Assembly (NCBI GenBank): GCA_964588305.1
Contig: CAZPOP010000018.1
Span: 7,587 to 71,586, forward strand
DNA: 64,000 nucleotides
Origin: SM1-73 sp964588305
Lineage (GTDB): Bacteria > Zixibacteria > MSB-5A5 > SM1-73
Reading direction: 5' to 3'
Position 1 is the stretch's first letter; each line of letters opens with the position of its first letter. Shown here piece by piece: positions 19,174 through 27,479 of the stretch. The notes under the pieces are model-generated. The model was given only the letters and a program-made list of their open reading frames with translations. It made no database searches and was not told the origin of the DNA. Made by a program: the position numbers and the translations under genes.

Positions 19174-19202
19174 TTGACAGAACCAAGAACTTCAGTTAAA
19201 TT
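19174..19202 (+). promoter_or_regulatory. Sigma-70-type promoter for the porin-like gene
   Basis: TTGACA (19174-19179), 17 nt, TAAATT (19197-19202). The predicted transcript starts only about 7 nt before the ATG at 19216, so the mRNA would be nearly leaderless. Confidence 0.55.
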
Positions 19203-19215
19203 TGCGGGCGTGTTA

Positions 19216-19944
19216 ATGTCAAAAAAGGTGAGAATAAGAATCGCTCAGATGTTTCTGGTGACGGCTATTCTCTTGTTCGCTGCCTCTCCGGCTTCATCGG
19301 AAGTCCAGGTCAGCTCAAATCTCACCTGCGTCTCAAGATACCTTTTTCGGGGTTCCGATATTATCCCAAACGACGGGCCAGCTCTTCAGCCCTCCTTGAC
19401 CTTAAGTCTTGGCGAAAGCGGTCTCTGGTTTAACCTTTGGTCAGCCATTGCCTTAGTGGATACCGACTTCGTGGAGCTCGATTTCATTGTAGGATATGAC
19501 AGAGTTCTATCGAAGGATGCGAATCTCTCCGTCGGAATCGGCTTGTTCACCTTTCCCAGTTATCCTGACTATCCGGATAAGAATTCGACCTCGCCTGAAA
19601 TCTTTTTGGGAACGACCCTCTGCTCCGTTCCCCTTTCTCCCCGTTTGACCGCTTACTATGACTTCAACTTAGGAGATGGATTATATTTGACCTTTGATCT
19701 GCAGAAGAGTTTCACTCTGGGAGGACAGGTTTTGCACCCGACTTTTCTTGTGGGCTGTACCACCCAAAACAAAAGTTTCGGTGTAGACCCCGGCCTCTCA
19801 GACATCTGTTTTGGACTATCCACCGATTTTCCTCTCAAACGACTGACTTTGACTCCTAGCCTCAATTACGTTATTGTGCCCAATGAAACCGTTAACCAGG
19901 AGAATGAAATCTGGGCAGGATTATCGCTAATCTATGACTTCTAG
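19216..19944 (+). CDS. Outer-membrane beta-barrel (TorF-like putative porin family)
   Basis: The product has 242 residues from the ATG at 19216; the frame extends upstream over the promoter, so the longer start at 19108 is unlikely. After a signal peptide ending ASPASS it has alternating amphipathic strands, an early SRYLFRGSDI segment and a terminal aromatic residue (LIYDF) as in outer-membrane barrels. The SxYxFRGxS motif after the signal peptide recalls the TIGR02001/TorF group. It is transcribed divergently from the peptidase operon. The transported substrate is unknown. Confidence 0.6.
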   Translation: MSKKVRIRIAQMFLVTAILLFAASPASSEVQVSSNLTCVSRYLFRGSDIIPNDGPALQPSLTLSLGESGLWFNLWSAIALVDTDFVELDFIVGYDRVLSKDANLSVGIGLFTFPSYPDYPDKNSTSPEIFLGTTLCSVPLSPRLTAYYDFNLGDGLYLTFDLQKSFTLGGQVLHPTFLVGCTTQNKSFGVDPGLSDICFGLSTDFPLKRLTLTPSLNYVIVPNETVNQENEIWAGLSLIYDF

Positions 19945-20038
19945 TGATAGGTCGACGGATTTGGCGGATCAGGCGGATTACTAATCAAAAAAGACAAAGA
20001 TCATCCCGCCGCAGGGTTGGGCACGACAGACATAGACC

Positions 20039-21340
20039 ATGAACTACCAGGAGACCTTGACATATCTTTATAACCTTGCCCGATTTGGAATCAAGTTGGA
20101 TTTGTCCAACACCATCTCTCTGACCAATCGTCTGGGCAAGCCGCATCTTAAGTTCCCCTCCATTCACATCGCGGGCAGCAACGGAAAAGGTTCGGTGGCA
20201 GCAATGCTTGAGTCTATTCTTTCGGCGGCAGGTTACAAGACCGGACTTTACACCTCTCCTCATCTGATAGATTACAGGGAGAGAGTGAGAATTGGAGATG
20301 AAGTGATCGATAAGAACTTCATACTTGATTTTGTACGCGACTTGAGAGACGAGATCGACAGGAACGGTTATACCTTCTTCGAAGTCACCACAGCCTTAGC
20401 TTTTTCCTACTTTGCGAACAACGAGGTTGACGTTGCGGTTTTGGAGACGGGCATGGGAGGAAGATTGGATTCAACCAATATAATAAGTCCGTTGATTTCG
20501 ATAATCACCAGCATAGGCTTGGAGCATACGAATCATTTGGGAGAAACACTCCCTCAGATAGCTTTTGAAAAAGCAGGGATCATCAAGAACAAAGTCCCCA
20601 CCATTGCATGGGTTGAGGATCAAACGGTTTTCGAAGTCATAAGAAATGCGTGTGCCCAGAGGGAATCTCCGCTTTCTGTAGTCTTCAATAATTCGGCTGT
20701 AAGTCCTGCTCAGGGTGAACCCGTCGCAGGTGGGAAGCTCAGAATCCGCCGGATTTCGCTTGATCGGACTGTTTTTGACTTCAACAAATACAAGGATCTC
20801 GAATTGAACTTAAGTGGCAGGCATCAGGTGGTAAACGCCTGTCTAGCGATCTCCGCTGTGGAAAAACTAAAGGAAATGGGATGGAAGATTGAAAGCAAAG
20901 CAGTGCGGGATGGACTCAAAGACGTAAACTGGAGAGGGAGATTGGAAATCTTCTCAAAAAACCCCTTAACCTTGTTGGATGTGGCTCATAATCCGGCAGG
21001 GACAAAGGTCTTGATTGACGCGTTAGAAGAGTTTTTCCCAAAGAAGAAGGTGATCTTTATCTTTGGCGTGATGGCCGACAAGGATTATGCTTCGATGTTA
21101 AAGGAAATTTGCCGGAAAGCCAAATTCACAGTACTCACCAAGCCCGATTATAAAAGAGCTGCCGACCCCGAATTATTGAAAAAAGTAGTTCTTGCCCAAA
21201 ACAAACCCTCTAAAATCATTCCCGAGGTCAGGCGGGCATATATTTTCAGCCTGAAGAATGCAAAGAGCGAGGACATCATTTGTATTACCGGTTCCCATTT
21301 CACCGTAGGAGAATTCTTGAGTCAAAAAGTCAGAAGTTAG
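20039..21340 (+). CDS. folC: Folylpolyglutamate synthase / dihydrofolate synthase
   Basis: The protein has 433 residues, the normal length. It has the Mur-ligase-type P-loop GSNGKGS (46-52), the ETGMGGRLDSTN segment and the C-terminal domain starting around LDVAHNPAG. It adds Glu to dihydropteroate or folates with ATP. Other folate genes (folE, folP) lie 10 kb downstream. The last codons and the TAG stop lie inside the first 7-nt repeat array (21320-21364), so the C-terminal residues SQKVRS are encoded by the repeat. Confidence 0.93.
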   Translation: MNYQETLTYLYNLARFGIKLDLSNTISLTNRLGKPHLKFPSIHIAGSNGKGSVAAMLESILSAAGYKTGLYTSPHLIDYRERVRIGDEVIDKNFILDFVRDLRDEIDRNGYTFFEVTTALAFSYFANNEVDVAVLETGMGGRLDSTNIISPLISIITSIGLEHTNHLGETLPQIAFEKAGIIKNKVPTIAWVEDQTVFEVIRNACAQRESPLSVVFNNSAVSPAQGEPVAGGKLRIRRISLDRTVFDFNKYKDLELNLSGRHQVVNACLAISAVEKLKEMGWKIESKAVRDGLKDVNWRGRLEIFSKNPLTLLDVAHNPAGTKVLIDALEEFFPKKKVIFIFGVMADKDYASMLKEICRKAKFTVLTKPDYKRAADPELLKKVVLAQNKPSKIIPEVRRAYIFSLKNAKSEDIICITGSHFTVGEFLSQKVRS

Positions 21341-21364
21341 AAGTCGGAAGTCAGAAGTCAAAAG
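21320..21364 (+). repeat. 7-nt tandem array at the folC stop (unit AAGTCAG)
   Basis: Consecutive heptads AGTCAAA, AAGTCAG, AAGTTAG, AAGTCGG, AAGTCAG and AAGTCAA span the folC stop codon. The same unit recurs downstream of the four-helix-bundle gene. Confidence 0.8.
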
Positions 21365-21376
21365 AGGGGAATAGAA

Positions 21377-21762
21377 TTGGAGAAGAAAGCGCAAAACATT
21401 GATCTTGATGGAAGAGTTTATGATTTCGTCCTAAGGGTGATAAAGCTGGTGAGATCTCTACCCAAGGAGACTGCGGGTGGAGAGATGGGGAGCCAGCTTT
21501 TGAGGGCAGCGAGCTCCATAGCGGCTAATATAGAAGAGGCACGAGGTGCCTTCAGCAAAAGTGATTTCACGTTCAAGATGAATACCGCATTTAAAGAAGC
21601 CAGAGAATCCAATCTCTGGCTCAAGTTCATTCGTGACTCGGCCCTGGTGAGTTCAGACAGGATGGCGGGCTGATTCGAGAATCGGAGGAGATCAGGAATA
21701 TCTTAGGGGCCTCGGTGAGAACTGCAAAAAAGAGAAGTGAAAAATCAAAAGTAAGAAGTTAG
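21377..21762 (+). pseudogene. Four-helix-bundle protein (S23/TIGR02436-like), frameshifted
   Basis: The first frame (21377-21673, 98 residues) matches the four-helix-bundle family found in 23S rRNA intervening sequences and elsewhere (FDFVLRVIKLVRSLP-like start, AASSIAANIEEARG, KEARESNLWL). It stops early at 21671. One base back in frame, the sequence from 21667 continues with the missing last helix (GLIRESEEIRNILGASVRTAKKR) to a TAG at 21760, which lies in the next heptad array. A single-base deletion near 21665, or a -1 slip at GGCGGGC, explains this. The family relation to DGR Avd proteins is known, but no reverse transcriptase is present here. Confidence 0.7.
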
Positions 21763-21852
21763 AAGTCAGAAGTTAAAGGTGAAGCTCCTTATTTCTCATC
21801 TCTCACTTCTCACTTCCCACTTCTTACTTCTCACTTCTCACTTCCTACTTCT
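21735..21852. repeat. Two opposed 7-nt arrays able to form a long hairpin
   Basis: Heptads of type AAGTTAG/AAGTCAG run from 21735 to about 21780. The complement (CACTTCT, CACTTCC, TACTTCT; nine units) runs from 21790 to 21852. They can fold back on each other. They carry the stop codon of the restored four-helix-bundle frame. Confidence 0.8.
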
Positions 21853-22076
21853 GTGAACGCAGTAGGCTGCGTTTTGCCAATATCCTCCTGCTCAGGACTA
21901 ACGCTTTATTCTACAGCGACTAACCCACCTTTCGGCTTTGAAACTCCGATTCCGACGCAGGTTTTTGCGGGAATTCAAAAGAGACCACAAACACGGAATA
22001 TTCCTGCCGGCAGCAAGTCATTGGTATTAAACTGGTTAAGCCGTGGGAATGAATTTGCTCTGACCTGGTGTCTCAC

Positions 22077-22091
22077 TGGCACGGTTTTTGT
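22077..22091 (+). promoter_or_regulatory. Sigma-54-type promoter before a candidate sRNA
   Basis: TGGCAC (22077-22082), 5 nt (GGTTT), TTGT (22088-22091). This matches TGGCAC-N5-TTGC except for the last base. The spacer is almost the same as in the promoters at 53186 and 62182. Confidence 0.5.
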
Positions 22092-22101
22092 ATAAGATAT
22101 G

Positions 22102-22180
22102 AACATGAAGGTTTGCCCCTTCAGAAAGTCTTTCTGCTGATTGCTCCGACCCCAACCCGTGGCAGGGGTCGGAGCTTTTC
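22102..22180 (+). ncRNA. Candidate sigma-54-dependent small RNA
   Basis: A transcript starting about 11 nt after the -12 box would be about 80 nt. It contains a small hairpin (CAGAA 22122-22126 with TTCTG 22132-22136) and ends in a perfect 11-bp terminator stem (22143-22153 with 22165-22175) plus TTTTCTT. No open frame or ribosome site fits inside. It may alternatively be just a terminator preceded by a chance promoter match. The flanking 21853-22076 and 22181-22445 show no gene. Confidence 0.4.
22143..22179 (+). terminator. Rho-independent terminator with 11-bp perfect stem
   Basis: GCTCCGACCCC pairs with GGGGTCGGAGC around an 11-nt loop and is followed by TTTT. It shares the CCGACC core with the terminators at 9075 and 11831. 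Confidence 0.85.
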
Positions 22181-22445
22181 TTATTAGGTCCCTTACAATT
22201 GGGGATTCAGTCCGTCTGATCCGTTCTCCCCCGCCTTTTTATGCTGAGCGAAGTCGACCGATTGGCGCGGGATCAGGATGAATCCGCTGGACATTCTTTC
22301 GCCTTTCCGCCCTTGCTTTTTCATCTCTCCAATCCTATCTTAGACAGAGGGAAAAAACAGGTTGGGTAGTCATCAGGACAGATCCAAAGGACAAGCTGCC
22401 CGACAATAGGAAATATGGGACAAACATCCGAACCTACGTTACAAA

Positions 22446-23204
22446 ATGTACAAGTACCCTGGCTACATAACTCCAGGCTTTGCTCCTTTTGATCCCATCG
22501 AATTGGCGGAGATGACGGAACGGATAGTTTGCCGTGGATCGTCTCGCAAGTATACTGGTTTTTACAAGGTGGGGGTTTACGGTGGAATCTCCACGGGATA
22601 CACGGTGGGATGTTGTCTGAGATGCATCTATTGTTGGGTCACCTGGTCCAGGGATTTTCCTGAATCTCACGGAAAGTTCTTTACCCCCAAGCAGGCTTTC
22701 GGGAATTTGCTTTTTCATGCCAAGAAGAAAAAAATATCGAAACTCAGAATCTCCGGAGGCGAGCCAACCATAGGAAAGGATCATCTGCTCCAGGTGCTTG
22801 AATTTGTGAAGACCACCAATTATCTTTTTATGCTCGAAACCAACGGAGTTCTTCTGGGACACGATCAGGACTACGTAAGAAACTTAGAGCAATTCAGTCG
22901 GAACTTACACGTGAGAGTCTCTCTGAAAGCCGGCACTCCGGAGGGCTTTCAAAAACGAACGGGTGCCGTGGGGAAATTCTACGAATTGCCATACCTGGCC
23001 ATCAAAAACTTGAGGGAAACAAACCTGGAACACCACGTTGCCTGCATGAGCGATCCGAAGGTCATGTCCAGCCAGGAAAGAAACACGATGCTCCAGAAGT
23101 TGAAGGAGATCGGCTATCATGGCTATTTGGAGGAGGAATTCTGCGATCCCTATCCCACCGCTGTGGTTCGCCTGGAAAAGGCAGGTTATCATCTTTTCGA
23201 TTGA
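22446..23204 (+). CDS. Radical SAM protein
   Basis: The protein has 252 residues and contains the [4Fe-4S] motif C56-x3-C60-x2-C63 (CCLRCIYC), the SAM-binding LRISGGEPT segment and the LETNG strand. There is no C-terminal auxiliary cluster of the SPASM type. The C-terminal 60 residues (from SDPKVMSSQE) are unfamiliar. It is short for the superfamily, comparable to activating enzymes or small MoaA-like proteins. The reaction is unknown. The next gene is a metallophosphoesterase on the same strand 120 nt away; no co-function is established. Confidence 0.8.
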   Translation: MYKYPGYITPGFAPFDPIELAEMTERIVCRGSSRKYTGFYKVGVYGGISTGYTVGCCLRCIYCWVTWSRDFPESHGKFFTPKQAFGNLLFHAKKKKISKLRISGGEPTIGKDHLLQVLEFVKTTNYLFMLETNGVLLGHDQDYVRNLEQFSRNLHVRVSLKAGTPEGFQKRTGAVGKFYELPYLAIKNLRETNLEHHVACMSDPKVMSSQERNTMLQKLKEIGYHGYLEEEFCDPYPTAVVRLEKAGYHLFD

Positions 23205-23210
23205 AGTCGG

Positions 23211-23303
23211 AGTAGCAGAGATTGTCGAAACGGAGTGAAGAGCTTACTTTTACGGGGCTTTACGTAGACGCGACACAAGTGTCGCTACTCCAGCTTAACA
23301 TTA
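23211..23303. repeat. Palindromic element GGAGTAGC...GCTACTCC
   Basis: GGAGTAGC near 23211 pairs with GCTACTCC near 23285-23293. The inner palindrome GCGACACAAGTGTCGC precedes the right arm. It is an intergenic element of the kind dispersed through many environmental genomes. Confidence 0.55.
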
Positions 23304-23324
23304 TTTCTATTGGAGGTGATCTAG

Positions 23325-24089
23325 ATGAAGGTTTTAGCCATTTCGGATTGGCACGCCAAGGAAAACGTTCTCTTTGATCTTGCGAAGGCCGTTAAGACCT
23401 TATCACTGAATGCAGTCGTATTTACCGGTGACATTTTGAAATGGAAAGCCAAATGCTCCGAATGGGCAAATGCAAGATCCGAAAACAGACCCCCTGACAA
23501 GGACAAACCCGAAATCAAAGAAGAGATTGAGAAGAATGCTCACCTTTACCATACCTTTTATGAGAACATGAGAAGAATCGACCTTCCTATAGTCACCATT
23601 CCTGGGAATGTGGATTCCCCGTTAGATCAATATATCAAAATCGGCTGGGAGGAGATGAAGAACAACCCGAAGTTGCATATGGTTCATTCGAGCTTTTTTG
23701 CTTTGGATAAAGATGTCATTGTAACTGCTTTCGGCGGTGAAATCACCCAGCAGGAAAAGGAAGATTACTTTGTGCTGCAATTTCCCCGCTGGGAAGCCGA
23801 ATATGGTCTCAACTTCCTGTCGAATGTATCTTCCCCTGTAATCCTGCTATCACATACCCCGCCTGTTGGAGCTCTGGATTTGGATGATGGGAAACACAAA
23901 GGAAGCCAGGTGGTCAATGACCTGATCCAAAGATACAAACCCAGGTGGGTCTTCTGTGGACACGCGCACGGAGCACGCGGAAAAGAGACCATTGGTGATT
24001 CCATCGCAGTGAATCCGGGTGCCTTGAAGAATGGCTTTTATGCTTTCGTGGATACGGATAAGGAAAAAGCGGAATTAAAAACGCTCTAA
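23325..24089 (+). CDS. Metallophosphoesterase
   Basis: The protein has 254 residues with the calcineurin-like motifs in order: AISDWHA (D8, H10), FTGDILKW, IPGNVDSP, SHTPP and CGHAHGARG. It binds two metal ions and hydrolyses phosphoesters. The substrate is not evident; small members of the family act on nucleotides, RNA or phosphoproteins. A strong GGAGGTGAT site stands just before the ATG. Confidence 0.85.
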   Translation: MKVLAISDWHAKENVLFDLAKAVKTLSLNAVVFTGDILKWKAKCSEWANARSENRPPDKDKPEIKEEIEKNAHLYHTFYENMRRIDLPIVTIPGNVDSPLDQYIKIGWEEMKNNPKLHMVHSSFFALDKDVIVTAFGGEITQQEKEDYFVLQFPRWEAEYGLNFLSNVSSPVILLSHTPPVGALDLDDGKHKGSQVVNDLIQRYKPRWVFCGHAHGARGKETIGDSIAVNPGALKNGFYAFVDTDKEKAELKTL

Positions 24090-24111
24090 TTAATATAAAC
24101 GCACCAAACAA

Positions 24112-24226
24112 GGCGTCGTTGCGAGGAGCGGAGCGACGAAGCAATCCTATGGTTTAGAGATTCTTTCGTCCCCCGCCAAGGGCGGGGGATTCGCAATGTC
24201 ATTTCCGTTATTGTTTGAGCGGGGCT
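24112..24226. repeat. Dispersed repeat of the GTCATTGCGAGGAGCG type
   Basis: CGTCGTTGCGAGGAGCGGAGCGACGAAG starts at about 24112. The element closes with CGCAATGTC near 24193-24205. Inside is a CCCCCGCC...GGCGGGGG hairpin (24173-24190). It is followed at 24245-24275 by a relative of the CCTGAACGAAGTGAAGGATC family. Confidence 0.6.
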
Positions 24227-24287
24227 TGGAATCGCACGGGGTTGTCAGCCTGAACGAAGTGAAGGATCTAGTTACCATACCAGGGTC

Positions 24288-25055
24288 TCATTTCAACAGC
24301 ACCAGCCTTTTGGTATCGGATAAACGCCCAGCCCCGTCGGAGGCGGGATCTTCGACTTTTATCCGGTAGAAATAAACTCCCGAAGCCACATCATTCCCTG
24401 AATCGTTCTTGCCATCCCAAAGCACCGAGTTGTTACCAGAAGACAAATCTTCGGAGACTAAAGCTTTGACCTTTCTTCCCAGAATATCGTAAATGTTTAG
24501 GCTGACAAAGCCTGACTTTGCCAGAGTAAATCCTATCATGGTGCTTTGGTTAAAAGGGTTGGGGTAATTCTGGCGTAAAGAGAATTCTGTCGGCTCGAAG
24601 ACCTCCTCTTCATCCACAAATGACGTACACGTGCAAGAAACAGCGAAGCACATCAGGGCGTCCAAAGTACTGTAGACCAGGGGTGGAGACGCCAGCAAAG
24701 TGTGCACCGTTACCACGGACAATTCGCAAAACCCTTCTTCCAGTTGACTCAAGGGAACCTCTAGCTGGAAATCAAATGTTCCGGGCAGGTCAAAACCGGT
24801 ACCCACCACATGACTGAGATAAATGCCAATGCGGTGATCTCCTTTCCCTTTGTCATATTTTACGCTGTCTTCGAGGCAAACACTGTCAAGGGTAGACGTC
24901 AAGGTTCCGCTGATGATAGCGGTAACACTGTCATCAGTTGTCGGACTCGAAGGAGTTACAGATACATCGCGAATGATCATATCTGCCTGGATGGCGTTAG
25001 AGAAAAAAAGCAAGGTCATCAACAAAAAGAAAAAACAGTATCGTTTTCTCGTCAT
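24288..25055 (-). CDS. Secreted protein with C-terminal sorting domain (T9SS-type A-like)
   Basis: The product has 255 residues from the ATG at 25055, preceded by AAAGGAGG; the open frame reaches 64 codons further without support. A signal peptide (MTRKRYCFFFLLMTLLFFSNAIQA) leads a beta domain (about 25-150) with a CFAVSCTCTS Cys cluster. From about 170 follows the FSLRQNYPNPFNQST sorting module with LNIYDILGRKVKAL and GVYFYRIK, found on proteins exported by type IX-like systems in the FCB group. No type IX machinery is in the window. The function of the beta domain is unknown. Confidence 0.7.
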   Translation of the reverse strand: MTRKRYCFFFLLMTLLFFSNAIQADMIIRDVSVTPSSPTTDDSVTAIISGTLTSTLDSVCLEDSVKYDKGKGDHRIGIYLSHVVGTGFDLPGTFDFQLEVPLSQLEEGFCELSVVTVHTLLASPPLVYSTLDALMCFAVSCTCTSFVDEEEVFEPTEFSLRQNYPNPFNQSTMIGFTLAKSGFVSLNIYDILGRKVKALVSEDLSSGNNSVLWDGKNDSGNDVASGVYFYRIKVEDPASDGAGRLSDTKRLVLLK

Positions 25056-25538
25056 CTTTTCCTCCTTTAGCGGAACTCCCCGATCAAGAAGAGTTCCCAT
25101 TCTGTCCTTATGACAATACGAGAACCTGAAAGGTTTCTCCCATAATTTGGCAGTCTTCAAAAACAATACGAAATCGGAGGCAAAAATCACGCCGATTCTT
25201 GCGGATTTTGACAATTTTCCATGCTTCCGCAAGTCGCTAGTATACAATCACTTGGAGCATCACATGAGACAAGACCAAGTGCAGAACTAAAAGCGTAAAC
25301 GAAAATTCGCAGAGAATTGCTGGTCAGGCTCCGGAATAGGCTGGGTTTTTAGGGGAACAGGTTATCTAATAACAAGAAAGCCAATTCGTCGAGAATTGCG
25401 AATGCATGAGACGGGTGAGGAACCCCGCCTTCAGCAGGCATAGCGGTCGCATTCATGCGACCAATCAGGTTCGATCCTTCGACAGGCTCAGGATGGTGAG
25501 CTTGGCGAACCATAAATCGAACCGCTACACGTCGTTCG
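25056..25538. other. Gap with two dispersed palindromes
   Basis: No gene is supported. GGTCGCATTCATGCGACC lies at about 25445-25462. From 25468 a CCTTCGACAGGCTCAGGA repeat is enclosed by GGTTCGAT and ATCGAACC (to about 25523). No terminator with a T-run was found. Confidence 0.5.
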
Positions 25539-27236
25539 TCATTTCAACAGCACTAACTTTTTGGCATCAGTGAAATCTCCAACTCCGCCCGAAGCAGGAT
25601 TTTCTACTTTTAGCTGGTAAAAGTAAATTCCCGAAGCCACATCCTTCCCGGAATCATTCTTCCCGTCCCAGAGCACAGACTTATAACCTGAAGAGACTTT
25701 CTCGGAAATCAGACTTCGGATCTTTCTCCCTAGTATGTCATAAATGTTTAAGTTAATAAAACCCGACTTCGCCAGAGTGAATTCTATCTTGGTGGATTGG
25801 TTAAAAGGGTTGGGGTAGTTTTGCGAAAGAGCAAACTCAGAGGGTTTTTCTCGATCGCCGGTCTCTTCCTTAACATCAGAACCATTTTGAACATACTTTA
25901 TGGTGGCATAGTCACAGTCATAGACCGTTCCGCTCTCTCCAGTCACATAGACATTTCCAGAACCATCTACGGCGATAGCGTTAGCCCCGTCGTCCAAGTC
26001 GCCAGGCCCGTTGTATATTGCTACCCAAACCTCCCTCCCTGAAGAATCATACATTATGGTAGCATAGTCCGTGTAGGTTCCACCGCCACAACTATTCCCG
26101 GTCACATAAACATTGCCGGAATCATCTACGGCTATGGCCCAAGCCTCATCATCGTCATCTCCGGGACCATTGTATCTTCTGACCCAAGCAGTATCTCCGT
26201 TGGAATAATACTTTATGGTGGCATAGTCCCCCAATGCCCCGCTGCCGCAACTATACCCGGTGACATAGGCATTGCCAAAATCATCTACTGCCATGGCATA
26301 AGCATCATCCCAATAGTTACCCGGTCCGTTGTATCGTTTTACCCAAAGCTGAACGCCGGAAGAATCATACTTTATGGTGCCATAATCATAGCCTTCGTAG
26401 CCTGTCCCAGTGCTGTCGCTCACTCCAGAGACATAGATATTGCCGGAGCCATCTATCGCTGTCGCCCAAGCCACATCAGTAGAATCTCCTGGTCCGTTAT
26501 ATCTTCTTACCCAGCCAGTATCCCCATTGGGATAATACTTAATGGTGGCATAGTCAGAATATGTCCCACTGCCGTAACTATATCCTGTCACACAGACATT
26601 CCCGGAATCATCTACGGCTATGGCCTTACCTTCATCACTGTTGTTTCCGGGTCCGTCGTATCTTCTTACCCACGCAGTATCTCCATTGGGATAATGCTTT
26701 ATGGTGGCATAGTCAAAGTCTGTTTCACTGCCCCAACTATATCCGGTCACGTAGACATTGCCGGAGCTATCCAGGGCCAAAGCTTGAGCTTCGTCATCCC
26801 CGTTTCCTGGCCCGTCGTATCGTAACTCACTAATCTTACCATCGGTATAGTATATTACAGTAAGATAATCGTGATTTGCTCCGTTATCACTGTATCCAGT
26901 CACATAGACATTCCCGGGCCCATCTACGGCTATGGCATAACCTCTATCATCGCCGTTTCCGGGTCCGTTGTATCTTCTGACCCACGCAGTATCTCCGTCA
27001 GGATAATACTTTATGGTGGCATAGTCAAAGCCTGCACCACCACCCCAGCTTTTTCCGGTCACATAGACATTGCCAAAAACATCTACGGCGATGGCCAAAG
27101 CTACGTCAGCGGAATCCCCCGGTCCACGATACGTTCTTACCCAGGCGGTATCCACTGATTCTGCCAAAGCAGGCAGAACTGCCAGAAAAAAGGTGCCTAT
27201 CACAAGAGATAGGATTAAACAAAAGCGTTTAAACAT
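25539..27236 (-). CDS. SBBP-repeat beta-propeller protein with C-terminal sorting domain
   Basis: The product has 565 residues from the ATG at 27236, which follows GGAGG. After a signal peptide ending LPALA it consists of about eight repeats of some 55 residues with the core WVRRYNGPGN...AIAVDDSGNVYVTG...YATIKYYPNGD, the SBBP (seven-bladed propeller-type) motif. The last 90 residues are the QNYPNPFNQST sorting module ending KKLVLLK. It is related to the gene at 49750, which has the same repeats but a dockerin instead of the sorting module. It is probably exported and surface-bound; the ligand is unknown. Confidence 0.8.
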   Translation of the reverse strand: MFKRFCLILSLVIGTFFLAVLPALAESVDTAWVRTYRGPGDSADVALAIAVDVFGNVYVTGKSWGGGAGFDYATIKYYPDGDTAWVRRYNGPGNGDDRGYAIAVDGPGNVYVTGYSDNGANHDYLTVIYYTDGKISELRYDGPGNGDDEAQALALDSSGNVYVTGYSWGSETDFDYATIKHYPNGDTAWVRRYDGPGNNSDEGKAIAVDDSGNVCVTGYSYGSGTYSDYATIKYYPNGDTGWVRRYNGPGDSTDVAWATAIDGSGNIYVSGVSDSTGTGYEGYDYGTIKYDSSGVQLWVKRYNGPGNYWDDAYAMAVDDFGNAYVTGYSCGSGALGDYATIKYYSNGDTAWVRRYNGPGDDDDEAWAIAVDDSGNVYVTGNSCGGGTYTDYATIMYDSSGREVWVAIYNGPGDLDDGANAIAVDGSGNVYVTGESGTVYDCDYATIKYVQNGSDVKEETGDREKPSEFALSQNYPNPFNQSTKIEFTLAKSGFINLNIYDILGRKIRSLISEKVSSGYKSVLWDGKNDSGKDVASGIYFYQLKVENPASGGVGDFTDAKKLVLLK

Positions 27237-27324
27237 GAAACCTCCATTCTCAAAACGGTTCGCATTGTTTGAAATACTCGTGAAAGAAATATATGGAGGA
27301 AGAGAAGAAGAAAGCAAGTGAAAT

Positions 27325-27352
27325 TCTTAATCTTTCCCCCTTGGCTATTGTC
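27325..27352 (-). promoter_or_regulatory. Possible promoter of the SBBP gene
   Basis: On the minus strand TTGACA (27347-27352) is followed after 16 nt by GATTAA (27325-27330). The -10 is one step off the TAAATT form used elsewhere in the window. Confidence 0.35.
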
Positions 27353-27422
27353 AAGCACTCCGCCTTCGGCGGAGATGCATGACCTACACCCATCGGGGGG
27401 GAGGGAATCCAGACCTTTTCGT

Positions 27423-27451
27423 TTGACAAAAAACCTTCGGTAGGCTATTTT
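27423..27451 (+). promoter_or_regulatory. Sigma-70-type promoter of tilS
   Basis: TTGACA (27423-27428), 17 nt, TATTTT (27446-27451), about 22 nt before the predicted leader end at ATG 27480. A small CTCCGCC-TTC-GGCGGAG hairpin lies at 27359-27375. Confidence 0.55.
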
Positions 27452-27479
27452 CCCTGCAGAAACATTCAGGAAGATTCTG

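Noticed and set aside
21377..21762. Diversity-generating retroelement around the Avd-like protein
   Set aside because: No reverse transcriptase, template repeat or variable repeat was found in the window.
21853..22095. 80-codon open frame before the candidate sRNA
   Set aside because: It has no ribosome site, a Ser/Pro-rich chance-like composition, and it ends within the promoter region.
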